A DNA stretch of 64,000 nt from Cytobacillus sp. S13-E01 (GTDB taxonomy: Bacteria > Bacillota > Bacilli > Bacillales > Bacillaceae_L), in contig NZ_JARFVC010000010.1 in the NCBI RefSeq assembly GCF_029193815.1, forward strand, positions 1 through 64,000, given 5' to 3'. The position numbers and the translations under genes are program-made. Positions 14,703-23,769 of this stretch are shown in pieces. How positions within the stretch are numbered: position 1 is the first letter of the stretch; each line of letters begins with the position of its first letter. The notes under the pieces are model-generated. The model saw nothing but the letters and a program-made list of their open reading frames with translations, made no database searches and was not told the DNA's origin.

Positions 14703-16724
14703 ATGAAAAAAAAACGTGAAAAGAATGTATGGTGGAAATATATAAGCTTAAAAAAAATAATCCTTTTCGGTTTGTTAATTGGTATTTTGACTGTCATTTT
14801 TACTGTGAATACCTATATCAACACAAGAGATATAAGTGGCTTAAAAAATGTTTTGCCACAGCCTACAATCATTTATGATAGTCAAGGTGAAGTGGCTAGT
14901 ACGTTAACAAATTCGAAAATTAAAGGAATTGAATTTGAGAAGATTCCAGATCATGTCATTTTAGCTGTATTAGCAGTTGAGGATCATCGTTTCTACGAAC
15001 ACCCTGGTGTAGATTATATTGGCATATTTCGTGCTTTACTTGAAAATATAAAAGCTGGTCGAGTCGTTGAAGGTGGAAGCACGATTACCCAGCAGCTTAC
15101 AAAAAATGTTTTTTTAACTCCTGATCAAACACTAGGAAGAAAAATTGAAGAGTTCTTTTTGGCGCAAAAGATTGAAAGAGAATATTCTAAAAATGAAATA
15201 ATCGAAATGTATTTAAACCAAATTTATTTTGGAGAAGGTGCTTGGGGCATTCGTAATGCAGCGGAAACTTATTTTGGTAAAGCGGTTTGGGATCTTACTG
15301 TAAGTGAAGCAGCCATTTTAGCAGGATTAGTTAAGGCGCCTTCAAGGCTATCACCATTAAAAAATTATGAAGAGTCGATTGAGAGAAGAGACCTAGTTCT
15401 ACAACTAATGAAAAATAATGAATTTATTACAGAAGAGGAAATGAATCAAGCAAAGGCTCAGGAAATCGTATTACAAGGAAAACAGCTTGATCCCTATGAA
15501 GGTCAATATCCGTATTATGTTGACCATATTATTGAAGAGGCTATTGAAAAATATGGGTTAACCCAAAATGAAATTCTTTCAGGTGGATTGCACATTTATA
15601 CGGAGTTAGACCAGCAAATGCAAGGGACAGTTGAAAAGGTATATCAAAATGAAAGTTTATTCCCCAAAAGCGCAAAGGATCAGTTGATTCAAAGTGGATT
15701 TGTACTTTTAAATCCAAAAACAGGTGGAATTAGTGCGATTGTTGGTGGCCGTGGGAAACATGTTTTCAGAGGGTTTAACTATGCTACACAATTAGAAAGA
15801 CAGCCAGGATCAACAATGAAGCCTTTAGCTGCATATACACCTGCTCTTGAAAGTGGGTTTAGTGTGTTTGAAGAGCTTCCAGATTTACCAATGAGTTTTA
15901 ATGGCTATCAACCAAGTAATTATAGCAACAGCTATAAAGGAACAGTTACCATGTATGATGCTGTTAAATATTCTTATAATATTCCAGCTGTATGGACACT
16001 TCAAAAAATAGGGTTAAAAAATGGAGTTAATGCAGTTGAGAGGTTTGGAATCCCATTATCAGAGGAAGATCAAAGTTTAGCCTTAGCCCTTGGTGGATTA
16101 CAAAATGGTGTCTCGCCATTGCAAATGGCTGAAGCATATTCTACCTTCCCGAATAATGGTGTGAGAAATGAAGCACATGCTATAACAAAGATTATTGATA
16201 CAAAAGGCAATCGACTTGCAGTATGGGAAGAAGAGCCTATTCAGGTCACAAGTCCTGAAGTTGCCCAGCGGATGACTTATATGCTTAAAGGAGTCGTTGA
16301 CGAAGGCACTGGGAAAAATGCGAAATTAAATGGGAGAGAGTTGGCTGGAAAAACAGGGTCAACACAAGTGCCGATCAGCGGAATAAATGGGGTAAAAGAC
16401 CAATGGTTTGTTGGATATACTCCTAACGTTGTTGGAGCAATTTGGCTAGGCTATGACAAAACGGATAAAGACCATTATCTCACAACAACAAGCGGAGCTA
16501 CAGCTTCGGTTATTTTTAAAGAAATTATGAATGCTGCTCTAGAAAACACACCGAGTAGTTCATTTAACCTTCCTGTCTATCAAAAGCCTCAACCTATTCA
16601 AAGGACAATTGAAAAAAATACTGAGAAAAAGGAAAATAATAATCGAAAAGAAAAGGAAAAAGGGAAACAGGGTAGAGAGCGTGGAAATGGCAAGGGAAAA
16701 GATAAAAAGCGTGATGATGATTAA
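14703..16724 (+). CDS. Class A penicillin-binding protein (transglycosylase/transpeptidase)
   Basis: A 673-residue bifunctional murein synthase. A single membrane anchor is at about 18-38. The GT51 transglycosylase domain carries EDHRFYEHPG (catalytic Glu93) and GGSTITQQLTKN. The transpeptidase domain has Ser370-Thr-Met-Lys373, Ser424-Tyr-Asn426 and Lys550-Thr-Gly-Ser-Thr. The C-terminus is a disordered, highly charged Lys/Glu/Arg tail. It polymerises and cross-links peptidoglycan outside the membrane. The start is ATG 14703 with GGAGG 12 bp upstream; the longer frame from 14634 lacks this. It resembles PbpF/PbpG-type enzymes, but I do not assign one. A strong terminator follows. Confidence 0.93.
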   Translation: MKKKREKNVWWKYISLKKIILFGLLIGILTVIFTVNTYINTRDISGLKNVLPQPTIIYDSQGEVASTLTNSKIKGIEFEKIPDHVILAVLAVEDHRFYEHPGVDYIGIFRALLENIKAGRVVEGGSTITQQLTKNVFLTPDQTLGRKIEEFFLAQKIEREYSKNEIIEMYLNQIYFGEGAWGIRNAAETYFGKAVWDLTVSEAAILAGLVKAPSRLSPLKNYEESIERRDLVLQLMKNNEFITEEEMNQAKAQEIVLQGKQLDPYEGQYPYYVDHIIEEAIEKYGLTQNEILSGGLHIYTELDQQMQGTVEKVYQNESLFPKSAKDQLIQSGFVLLNPKTGGISAIVGGRGKHVFRGFNYATQLERQPGSTMKPLAAYTPALESGFSVFEELPDLPMSFNGYQPSNYSNSYKGTVTMYDAVKYSYNIPAVWTLQKIGLKNGVNAVERFGIPLSEEDQSLALALGGLQNGVSPLQMAEAYSTFPNNGVRNEAHAITKIIDTKGNRLAVWEEEPIQVTSPEVAQRMTYMLKGVVDEGTGKNAKLNGRELAGKTGSTQVPISGINGVKDQWFVGYTPNVVGAIWLGYDKTDKDHYLTTTSGATASVIFKEIMNAALENTPSSSFNLPVYQKPQPIQRTIEKNTEKKENNNRKEKEKGKQGRERGNGKGKDKKRDDD

Positions 16725-16740
16725 CTAAGAATCACAAAGT

Positions 16741-16770
16741 AAAAGGTGCTGTTTGAACAGCACCTTTACT
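16741..16770 (+). terminator. Intrinsic terminator after the PBP gene
   Basis: AAAGGTGCTG, a TTTGAA loop and CAGCACCTTT make a perfect 10-bp stem. Confidence 0.8.
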
Positions 16771-16836
16771 TAAGGTAAGAAAGGAAAAAAATTACCTAGT
16801 TTTGGTACCTAGCTCCGGGCGCCCTGCGCTTTTCTT
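16771..16836. repeat. Dispersed hairpin repeat, short form
   Basis: The left flank (AAGGTAAGAAAGG..ACCTAGCTCCGGGCGCC) joins directly to CTGCGCTTTTCTTG. The inner hairpin is absent, as at 4633-4699. Confidence 0.7.
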
Positions 16837-16843
16837 GATAGAG

Positions 16844-18082
16844 TCAGTCGACAAGACTTCCTTGTGGGCCGAAAAACTCATAATGAATATTTTCCTCAGC
16901 GATATTTAATTGTGTAAGGATAGAATAAATTGCTTTCATAAACGGAACAGGTCCACAGAAGTAATAGTCTGCTTCTTGTTCAACTTTTAAAATAGACTTT
17001 AGCCAATCTATGTCAACATAGCCTTCTTTATCAAAAAGGTCTAGTTTTCGATCATCATCGGTTGGAGATTGGTAGCACACATGAGAATGGATATTCTGAT
17101 TTTCTTTTGCTAAACCATGAATATATTCTCTCATAGCATGAAACTTACTATTAATAGCAGCATGGATGAATATTGTCTGTCGATTTGGTTGTTTTTCTAC
17201 AATAGTATTTAGCATACTTAGCATTGGTGTTATACCAACGCCTCCACTTATTAATACAACCGGTTTTGAATGATCCATATCTAAAATGAAGTCTCCTGCA
17301 GGTGCACTTACCATTATAATATCACCTTCTTGAACCCCTTCATGTAGGTAAGTAGATACTTTTCCATCTGGAATAGTTTCATTTCCGCTTTCCTCTTGTT
17401 TTACAGTGATACGGTAATAGTCTTTACCTGGTGAGTCAGATAAACTATATTGGCGAATATGTGTGTTTTCTTCACCTGGAATTGTAAATTGTAAGCTTAT
17501 ATATTGTCCTGGTAAGAAATCTGCGATAGATTTGCCATCACTAGGTGTTAAATAGAAAGAAGTGATTACATTACTTTCTTCTACCTTTTTAGCTATGGTA
17601 AATTCTCTAAAGCCATCCCAGCCCCCATGCTGTGTTTTTGCTTCATCATACATTTCTGCTTCGATGCTAATAAAGGCATCAGCGATAACCCCGTAAGCCT
17701 CTTCCCAAGCAGATAAAATTTCATCTGTTGCAGCATCACCAAGTATATCTTTTATTGCTAAAAGTAAATGTTTCCCGACAATTGGGTAATGTTCAGCTTT
17801 GATTCCTAAACTACGATGTTTATGGGCAATTTGTTTTACAACTGGAATAATTGCCTCAAGGTTATCAATATATTTTGCAGCTGCATAAACAGTATTGGCT
17901 AATGCTTTTTGTTGTCTGCCTTGTTTTTGATTCGCATGGTTAAAAATATTTAATAACTCAGGATGATTAGAAAACAACATTTCATAAAAATGCTTAGTTA
18001 TTTCTTCACCATGAACTTCTAAAACTGGTATAGTTGATTTTATTGTTTCGATCGACTGTGTAGATAGCATATTGTAACTCAC
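16844..18082 (-). CDS. hmp: Flavohaemoglobin, nitric oxide dioxygenase
   Basis: A 412-residue protein with an N-terminal globin domain (about 1-140) and an FAD/NAD(P)H reductase. Globin residues expected from E. coli Hmp are visible: Tyr33 (B10) in HFYEMLF, Gln52 in ANQKQG, and the proximal His89 in AHKHRSLGI. The FAD-binding RxYS motif is IRQYSLSD, the NAD-binding glycines are ISGGVGITPMLSML, and the C-terminus has the FFGP motif. It converts NO to nitrate in the cytoplasm. It is monocistronic, and divergent from pspA across a 320-bp control region with an Fnr-like palindrome. In B. subtilis hmp is controlled by ResDE and NsrR. Confidence 0.95.
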   Translation of the reverse strand: MSYNMLSTQSIETIKSTIPVLEVHGEEITKHFYEMLFSNHPELLNIFNHANQKQGRQQKALANTVYAAAKYIDNLEAIIPVVKQIAHKHRSLGIKAEHYPIVGKHLLLAIKDILGDAATDEILSAWEEAYGVIADAFISIEAEMYDEAKTQHGGWDGFREFTIAKKVEESNVITSFYLTPSDGKSIADFLPGQYISLQFTIPGEENTHIRQYSLSDSPGKDYYRITVKQEESGNETIPDGKVSTYLHEGVQEGDIIMVSAPAGDFILDMDHSKPVVLISGGVGITPMLSMLNTIVEKQPNRQTIFIHAAINSKFHAMREYIHGLAKENQNIHSHVCYQSPTDDDRKLDLFDKEGYVDIDWLKSILKVEQEADYYFCGPVPFMKAIYSILTQLNIAEENIHYEFFGPQGSLVD

Positions 18083-18164
18083 TCCTATTCATTGATGATA
18101 TCCCAGATAAAATCAAGGATATTTCCATTACCCCTGTGATTATAGGAAAAAAAGTTTGTAAAAG

Positions 18165-18182
18165 TAGTGATTTAAATCACAC
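18165..18182. promoter_or_regulatory. Fnr/Crp-like palindrome upstream of hmp
   Basis: TAGTGATTTAAATCACAC contains the perfect GTGA-TTTAAA-TCAC, close to the Bacillus Fnr box TGTGA-N6-TCACA. It is 83 bp upstream of hmp, which fits control by oxygen or NO. The other 200 bp of this divergent intergenic region are AT-rich and hold the SigW-type promoter. Confidence 0.55.
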
Positions 18183-18269
18183 CTTAGACAACGTTCACAA
18201 AAAGTTCAATTAGTTGATACCTTCAAATCGTTTGAATAAAAGGAAAATTTAAACATAATCCAATAATTT

Positions 18270-18295
18270 TGAAACCTTTTTGTCGATTATTCGTA
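18270..18295 (+). promoter_or_regulatory. SigW-type ECF promoter of pspA-nfeD-floT
   Basis: TGAAAC (18270-18275), a 16-bp spacer and CGTA (18292-18295) match the established SigW consensus exactly. It lies about 108 bp before pspA. In B. subtilis both pspA and yuaF-floT are SigW-dependent, which supports the call. Confidence 0.85.
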
Positions 18296-18402
18296 CATAG
18301 TAGTGTAGATCACAATAAATCGTTATATGGTTTATTAAAAGACATATAATGGTAAAAGTTGATCATTTAGGACATAATCCAATTCATAAGGAGGAATGAC
18401 CG

Positions 18403-19086
18403 ATGTTTGAGTTTTTCAAAAGGGTAAAGACTGTAGTTAGTTCTGAAATGCATGCGATGATTGATAAAGCAGAAGACCCAGAAAAAATGCTTGATCAATA
18501 TTTACGTGAAATGGAACGAGACATAGGAGAAATAGAGGCAGCAACAGCAAAGGTAATGGCGGATGAAAAGCTATTAAATAAAAAAGTTGCAGATACAGAA
18601 GGATTAGTTACTAAAAGAGAACAACAAGCGATGCAAGCACTAGAAACTAGTAATGAGGAACTAGCTAAAAAGGCTCTAGTAGACAAAAGAAAAGTGTCAG
18701 AGGAACTAATACAATTAAAGTCATTGCATAGTGAGACGGTAAAAAATGTTGAGGATATGAAGTCAAAACTAAAAGAGATGAAGGTCGAGTATCGTGAATT
18801 GGAGTTGAAAAAACAATCACTGAAAACCAGAGCCAATTCTGCTAAAGCACGAACGAAAGCAAACCATACATTATCGTCTTTAAACAGTGAAGGTTCGAAA
18901 AAAGGGTTTGAAAGAATGGAAGAGAAAATTCTTCGATTTGAGGCCGAGGCAGACACTAGTGAGGATATGCGTATCTCAACTTTCACATTAGAGGATGAAT
19001 TATCAAAGCTTGATACTAATACACAGGTAGATAGAGAGTTAGAAGAACTTAAAGCAAGAGTACAAGAAAATAAATCTAAGGAATAA
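18403..19086 (+). CDS. pspA: Phage shock protein A (PspA/IM30 family)
   Basis: A 227-residue, almost entirely helical coiled-coil protein with the family start MFEFFKRVKTVVSSEMHAMIDKAEDPEKMLDQYLREMERD. This includes the amphipathic membrane-binding helix. PspA/IM30/LiaH proteins form large ESCRT-III-like assemblies that protect the inner membrane face during envelope stress. The start ATG 18403 follows AAGGAGGAATGACCG. It is the first gene of a pspA-nfeD-floT operon behind a SigW-type promoter, joining two B. subtilis SigW targets (ydjF and yuaFG) in one unit. Confidence 0.93.
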   Translation: MFEFFKRVKTVVSSEMHAMIDKAEDPEKMLDQYLREMERDIGEIEAATAKVMADEKLLNKKVADTEGLVTKREQQAMQALETSNEELAKKALVDKRKVSEELIQLKSLHSETVKNVEDMKSKLKEMKVEYRELELKKQSLKTRANSAKARTKANHTLSSLNSEGSKKGFERMEEKILRFEAEADTSEDMRISTFTLEDELSKLDTNTQVDRELEELKARVQENKSKE

Positions 19087-19090
19087 TGTC

Positions 19091-19630
19091 ATGGAGATTT
19101 TCGGTTATTCATTACAGGATCTATATATATTTGGATTAATAATAGGAGGTGCTTTGACACTTCTCTATATCCTTTTTGGGGATATTTTAGATGGGCTATT
19201 TGATGCAAGTCCTGATGGGATGTTTAATCCAACATTAATTTTAGCATTTATTACGATCGTTAGTGCTACTGGATATTTATTTGAAAAATTATCACCAATA
19301 AATAGTTTCATTATCTTTTTACTATCAATCGTTTTCGCATTAATTCTAGTAACTATACTTAATGTTTTTGTGCTTATTCCATTAGCTTCAGCCGAAGAAT
19401 CGATAGCTCTTAAAGATGATGATTTAAAAGGAAGAATCGGCAAAGTTATCATATCTATTCCAGAAGACGGCTTTGGAGAGGTTGTCATAGAAGGGAATAG
19501 CGGGACAATTGCCATGTCTGCAAAAAGCTTTGACGATAAACCAATTCCATATGATACTAAGGTTTTAGTCATTGATATTGATGGAAAAAATGGTGTTTTG
19601 TATGTCATTCCACACGATAACTTTGATTAA
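19091..19630 (+). CDS. NfeD-family membrane protein (YuaF-like)
   Basis: A 179-residue protein with three to four hydrophobic segments in the first 105 residues. A C-terminal beta-rich, OB-fold-like NfeD domain follows (LKGRIGKVIISIPEDGFGEVVIEGNSG.. onward). NfeD proteins partner flotillins and are encoded beside them. The start ATG 19091 is 4 bp after the pspA stop and 47 bp before floT. It probably works with FloT in membrane microdomain organisation. The name YuaF follows from position and fold, not from a close sequence comparison. Confidence 0.85.
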   Translation: MEIFGYSLQDLYIFGLIIGGALTLLYILFGDILDGLFDASPDGMFNPTLILAFITIVSATGYLFEKLSPINSFIIFLLSIVFALILVTILNVFVLIPLASAEESIALKDDDLKGRIGKVIISIPEDGFGEVVIEGNSGTIAMSAKSFDDKPIPYDTKVLVIDIDGKNGVLYVIPHDNFD

Positions 19631-19677
19631 GGTAAGTGTATAGAGGAAAAATTAGTAAATATACGAGGAGGAGAACC

Positions 19678-21216
19678 ATGTCATCCATTTTTATTATTGT
19701 AGGTATAGCAGTCTTTTTACTACTAGTTCTAATTGGGGTTTTTATAACTAAGTATCGTACTGCCGGGCCAGATGAAGCTTTGATTGTCACAGGAAGCTAT
19801 TTAGGTGGGAAAAACGTCCATGTCGATGAATCAGGAAACAGAATTAAAATCGTCCGTGGTGGTGGTACCTTTATACTGCCAGTCTTTCAACAGGCAGCAC
19901 CACTAAGTCTATTATCTAGTAAACTAGATGTTTCAACGCCAGAGGTCTATACAGAACAAGGCGTCCCAGTAATGGCAGACGGTACTGCGATTATTAAAAT
20001 CGGTGGTACCATTAACCAAATTGCTACAGCTGCTGAGCAGTTCCTAGGGAAATCAAAGCAAGACCGTGAAAATGAAGCAAGAGAGGTTCTAGAAGGTCAT
20101 CTCCGTTCAATCCTCGGTTCAATGACAGTTGAGGAGATTTATAAAAATCGTGAAAAATTCTCGCAAGAGGTTCAACGTGTTGCTTCTCAGGATTTAGCGA
20201 AAATGGGATTAGTGATTGTTTCATTTACAATCAAAGATGTTCGAGATAAAAATGGATACTTAGATTCATTAGGAAAGCCTCGTATCGCCCAAGTAAAACG
20301 TGATGCCGATATCGCAACAGCTGAGGCAGATAAAGAAACTCGGATTAAGCGTGCTGAAGCTGCAAAGGATGCCAAGAAAGCGGAATTAGAGCGTGCGACA
20401 GAGATAGCGGAAGCTGAAAAACTTAATCAATTAAAAATGGCAGAATATCGCCGCGAACAAGACAGTGCCAAAGCACGCGCAGATCAGGCATACCATCTAG
20501 AAGAAGCAAGATCAAAACAAGAAGTTACAGAACAACAAATGCAAGTGCAAATTATTGAAAGGCAGAAACAAATCGAACTTGAGGAAAAAGAAATTTTACG
20601 TCGTGAAAAGCAATATGACTCAGAGGTTAAAAAGAAAGCAGATGCGGATCGTTATGCAGTTGAACAAGCAGCAGCTGCTGATAAAGCAAAACAGTATGCT
20701 GAAGCAGATGCAAACAAATACCGCATTGAAGCAATGGCAAAAGCAGAAGCTGAAAAAGTCCGTATTGATGGACTTGCGATAGCAGATGCTCAGCGTGCGC
20801 AAGGGGAAACTGAAGCAGACGTTATCCGTCTTAAAGGTCTAGCTGAAGCGGAAGCGAAACAAAAAATTGCGGAGGCGTTTGAACAGTATGGTCAGGCTGC
20901 AATCCTTGATATGATCCTACAGATGCTTCCTGCCTATGCAAAAGAAGTAGCTAGTCCACTTGCTAATATTGATAAAATTACAGTTGTAGACACAGGCGGC
21001 AATGGTTCAAACGGTGGGGCTAATAAAGTGACAGGATATGCTACAGACCTGATGGCAACATTACAAGAATCATTAAAAGCATCATCAGGTATTGATGTAA
21101 AAGAGTTAATTGAAAATTTCTCTGGAAAAGGCAACGTTAAAAGTAGTATAGATACACTTACACAAGAAATCACAGGAAGTAAAAAAGTTTCACCAGGTAA
21201 CGAAGAAAATATGTAA
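19678..21216 (+). CDS. floT: Flotillin-like protein FloT
   Basis: A 512-residue SPFH/flotillin protein, near the usual length of about 509. An N-terminal hydrophobic hairpin anchor spans 4-24. The SPFH domain follows (PDEALIVTGSYLGG onward, about 30-200), then a long Glu/Ala/Lys/Gln-rich coiled coil (EAEKLNQLKMAEYRREQD region, about 220-400) with the repeated AEA pattern of flotillins, and a Gly-rich tail. It scaffolds ordered membrane microdomains. ATG 19678 has GAGGAGGAGAA upstream. It is the third gene of the SigW-type operon, with a terminator after it. Confidence 0.93.
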   Translation: MSSIFIIVGIAVFLLLVLIGVFITKYRTAGPDEALIVTGSYLGGKNVHVDESGNRIKIVRGGGTFILPVFQQAAPLSLLSSKLDVSTPEVYTEQGVPVMADGTAIIKIGGTINQIATAAEQFLGKSKQDRENEAREVLEGHLRSILGSMTVEEIYKNREKFSQEVQRVASQDLAKMGLVIVSFTIKDVRDKNGYLDSLGKPRIAQVKRDADIATAEADKETRIKRAEAAKDAKKAELERATEIAEAEKLNQLKMAEYRREQDSAKARADQAYHLEEARSKQEVTEQQMQVQIIERQKQIELEEKEILRREKQYDSEVKKKADADRYAVEQAAAADKAKQYAEADANKYRIEAMAKAEAEKVRIDGLAIADAQRAQGETEADVIRLKGLAEAEAKQKIAEAFEQYGQAAILDMILQMLPAYAKEVASPLANIDKITVVDTGGNGSNGGANKVTGYATDLMATLQESLKASSGIDVKELIENFSGKGNVKSSIDTLTQEITGSKKVSPGNEENM

Positions 21217-21265
21217 CTAAATCATTATTCATAGGGCCTCACAAAGGGCCTGTTTAATAAATCAA

Positions 21266-21308
21266 AAACACGCGTCGAGAACTTTAACTGATGCGTGTTT
21301 ATTTTTAG
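21266..21308 (+). terminator. Terminator after floT
   Basis: AAACACGCGTC (21266-21276) pairs with GATGCGTGTTT (21290-21300), followed by ATTTTTA. Confidence 0.7.
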
Positions 21309-21488
21309 TATAAGCTACAGGTAAACAGATAGAAAAAATCACAGATACAACATAGTGTGATGAAGGTTTAGACCGTATTAGATGAGACGCTTAGTTATAA
21401 GCGTTTTTTAGATTAATCCGTTTAACATTCGAATAGTTTAAACTAAACAGTAAAACATAAGGGTAAATTGAACTGTAGGAGATACATC

Positions 21489-22496
21489 ATGAAGAAAACT
21501 TGGTTAATTGTTATTGCAATTTCAATTTCAATTGGAATCATGCTATCGCCATTTATTACAGAAGCACATGTAAAATGGTTTACTGGTGTGGAGCCTAAAA
21601 AAGAATCGATTGAAAATATACTATCGCCTTTTTTTCTTGTTGTTGCCTTTCTAGCAGCTTCTATACTAGCTGTATTACCGCAACTACTGCCAAAGCTTAT
21701 GGATTTTCCATATGTAGGGAAAATAGATATGAAATTAGATAATTATCGCAAGTACTCACGCTATTTATTAAAGTATGGAACAGCCTTAACACTTATGATT
21801 CAAGTACTTTCAGGAACGATTTTTGCGCCTGAGTTTTTGCTTGAGAATAGCTGGGAGACGATTTTAGTCTGGGTGTCGATTGTCTTTTTATTTATCCCTA
21901 ACGACTACGCTACTAAGACCGGCGCTGTGGTACTACTTGCCTTGTTCCTATACATCTTGTCAAATGTAGGACTTTTTCATATGTTAGATTATGGATTTTA
22001 TTTAGCGATTATTGGTGTTTTGCTCATTGGTAAAACGAAGTTTGAAAACTGGGGTTTTCCATTTTTATACCTAGGTACTGGACTTTCTCTTTGCTGGGTA
22101 GCTGTTGAAAAGTGGGTATACCCTACCATGAGTGTTGATATTATTCAAAATCATGGTGTACCTACATTTGGGTTTGCACCAGAGTCTTTCATTGTACTAG
22201 CTGCATTTATCGAATTTGTGGTAGGTTATTTACTTGTTGTAGGTGTTTTAAATAGAATATTATCTGTTGTGCTTACATTAATATTTATTTCAACTACTTT
22301 ATTATTTGGATCAACAGAAATCATTGGACATTTTATGATCCATATTGTATTAATCATTTTCATAATTGAAGGTGTATCATTTTACAACCCACCGATACGG
22401 ATCCATAAAACAGTAGTAGACCAAATGGTTTTCGTATTTTTGAATTTTATCTTTGTTTTAGCGACATTCGTCCTTATCTATTACCGGTTCGCGTAA
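21489..22496 (+). CDS. Polytopic membrane protein, DoxX-like C-terminal half
   Basis: A 335-residue protein with about eight to nine hydrophobic segments and a short N-terminal signal or anchor. The C-terminal half (GTGLSLCWVAVEKWVYP then FIVLAAFIEFVVGYLLVVGVLNR) looks like a DoxX-type four-helix membrane domain, but I cannot name the family firmly. The start ATG 21489 is behind TAGGAG; the TTG at 21468 overlaps that site. It lies between floT and sigY with its own space on both sides. Function unknown. Confidence 0.75.
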   Translation: MKKTWLIVIAISISIGIMLSPFITEAHVKWFTGVEPKKESIENILSPFFLVVAFLAASILAVLPQLLPKLMDFPYVGKIDMKLDNYRKYSRYLLKYGTALTLMIQVLSGTIFAPEFLLENSWETILVWVSIVFLFIPNDYATKTGAVVLLALFLYILSNVGLFHMLDYGFYLAIIGVLLIGKTKFENWGFPFLYLGTGLSLCWVAVEKWVYPTMSVDIIQNHGVPTFGFAPESFIVLAAFIEFVVGYLLVVGVLNRILSVVLTLIFISTTLLFGSTEIIGHFMIHIVLIIFIIEGVSFYNPPIRIHKTVVDQMVFVFLNFIFVLATFVLIYYRFA

Positions 22497-22601
22497 TAAA
22501 CTTAAGACGGCTTTCCTAGTTGGAGGCTGTCTTTTAGCTTGTAAAGAGAAGCTACTGAATTACTATAGGTAAAACTTGTGTTGATTATTTACAAATTCGA
22601 G

Positions 22602-22627
22602 TGAACTTTTTTATCATTTCTTTCGTA
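22602..22627 (+). promoter_or_regulatory. ECF (SigY-type) promoter
   Basis: TGAAC (22602-22606), 17 bp, then CGTA (22624-22627) has the AAC..CGT form of ECF promoters. It is about 97 bp before sigY and fits the known autoregulation of sigY. Confidence 0.6.
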
Positions 22628-22639
22628 TTATCTATAGTT

Positions 22640-22685
22640 TTAAAAGCGCAGGACACCCGAAAACTTGACTCTATCTTATCTTTTA
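22640..22685. repeat. Degraded inverted short-form hairpin repeat in sigY leader
   Basis: AAAAGCGCAGGACACCCGAA..ACTTGACTCTATCTTATC..TTTTAA resembles the reverse complement of the short repeat form. It lies between the sigY promoter and start codon, so it is part of the mRNA leader. Confidence 0.45.
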
Positions 22686-22723
22686 AAAAAATAGACAAAA
22701 TATTTAATGGGGAGAGCCATTAT

Positions 22724-23248
22724 ATGGACGAAAAAGATCTAATAAGAAATGCAAAGCGAGGTGACTCCTTAGCCTTTGCAATGCTTTTTGAAAAGCACTA
22801 TTCATTCCTAGTGAAATATTTAATCAAAGTTACAATGAAGCCTGAAATTGCAGAAGATCTGGCCCAAGAAACAATGGTTAAATGTATAGAAAAGATTAAG
22901 CTATATAATGGAACATCGAAATTTTCTTCTTGGCTAATCACAATTGCAACGAATTTATATCTAGATGACCATCGTAAAAAGAAGCGTGAGCATAATTGGC
23001 AGGTTGATGAACAGGCAATACGTAAGCTGAAATGGCATTTTGAAAGTAATAATGAAGAATGGAATGATGTATTAACTGCACTGGGTAAGCTTTCAGATGA
23101 AATTCGTATTCCAATTGTTTTAAAACATTATTATGGGTACTCATATGTCGAAATCGCTGACATGCTTGGGATTGCTCTAGGTACTGTGAAATCTCGTATT
23201 CATAATGGAATTAAGGCTGTAAGGGAGGAGTTGAAAGATGATGAATAA
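22724..23248 (+). CDS. sigY: ECF sigma factor SigY
   Basis: A 174-residue group IV sigma factor. Region 2 (AMLFEKHYSFLVKYLIKVTMKPEIAEDLAQETMVKC.. FSSWLITIATNLYLDDHRKKKRE) covers about 16-85. Region 4 (LSDEIRIPIVLKHYYGYSYVEIADMLGIALGTVKSRIHNGIKAVREEL) covers about 123-170. The assignment to SigY rests on the following yxlC, yxlD and yxlE-like genes. The start ATG 22724 has GGGGAGAG upstream; the longer open frame from 22601 would run through the promoter. It overlaps yxlC by 11 nt. Confidence 0.88.
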   Translation: MDEKDLIRNAKRGDSLAFAMLFEKHYSFLVKYLIKVTMKPEIAEDLAQETMVKCIEKIKLYNGTSKFSSWLITIATNLYLDDHRKKKREHNWQVDEQAIRKLKWHFESNNEEWNDVLTALGKLSDEIRIPIVLKHYYGYSYVEIADMLGIALGTVKSRIHNGIKAVREELKDDE

Positions 23249-23573
23249 CAACAAACAACATACAGAACATGATAATCTGGGCATCATTAATGAAATAAAA
23301 ATAGGTTTGGAAAAGGTAGATCGTACTTATCAAACAAACACACCAAATCTACACTGGTTTGAAATTATGATTAGTAAAGAAAAAGTAATTGCACGAAAGA
23401 AGTTAATGAAGGAGCTGGTAATTTTTTTCATCGTCGCCATTTCAGTAGTAAGTCTATTAATCATTACAGTATTGCAAGCACCTATAATTTTTCTTATCGT
23501 GCAATTAGCGGTTACTATAGGGTTGCCAATGGGTGTGTATTTACAACATAGGAAAAGGGTGATAGCAACATGA
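23238..23573 (+). CDS. yxlC: YxlC-like anti-SigY membrane protein
   Basis: A 111-residue protein with a soluble N-terminal half (about 1-55) that carries no zinc motif, and two transmembrane segments (about 58-77 and 80-100). In B. subtilis YxlC, with YxlD, inhibits SigY. Its start overlaps the end of sigY and its own stop overlaps the start of the next gene (ATGA), indicating tight coupling and a controlled anti-sigma ratio. Confidence 0.8.
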   Translation: MMNNNKQHTEHDNLGIINEIKIGLEKVDRTYQTNTPNLHWFEIMISKEKVIARKKLMKELVIFFIVAISVVSLLIITVLQAPIIFLIVQLAVTIGLPMGVYLQHRKRVIAT

Positions 23574-23761
23574 CATCTGAAGAGCTAATCCTGTTATTTT
23601 TTGTAGCTATTATCCTGGTTATACAAAGCACATGGCTATTTTTAGATGCAAGAAAAAGAGGTCATAATTATTGGTTATGGGGGATAGTGGGCCTTATTCA
23701 AGCTCCAATGCCGACCTTGTTTTACTTGATTTTTGTTAGGAAGGCTTTTCGTAGGAAGTAG
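23570..23761 (+). CDS. yxlD: YxlD-like small membrane protein, negative regulator of SigY
   Basis: A 63-residue protein of the PLDc_N-like type. A hydrophobic segment (LILLFFVAIILVIQSTWLFLDARKRG, about 6-30) is followed by YWLWGIVGLIQAPMPTLFYLIFVRKAFRRK. This is the WxxGxxGLIxxPxPTLFYL pattern known for YxlD. Its start overlaps yxlC. In B. subtilis it cooperates with YxlC to hold SigY inactive. Confidence 0.83.
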   Translation: MTSEELILLFFVAIILVIQSTWLFLDARKRGHNYWLWGIVGLIQAPMPTLFYLIFVRKAFRRK

Positions 23762-23769
23762 GTTGTAAT

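Noticed and set aside
18495-18986. 163-codon frame antisense to pspA
   Set aside because: It is a shadow of the low-complexity coiled-coil coding sequence; Ser/Phe-rich and without ribosome site. The same applies to other antisense frames, for example those in the floT and ABC genes.
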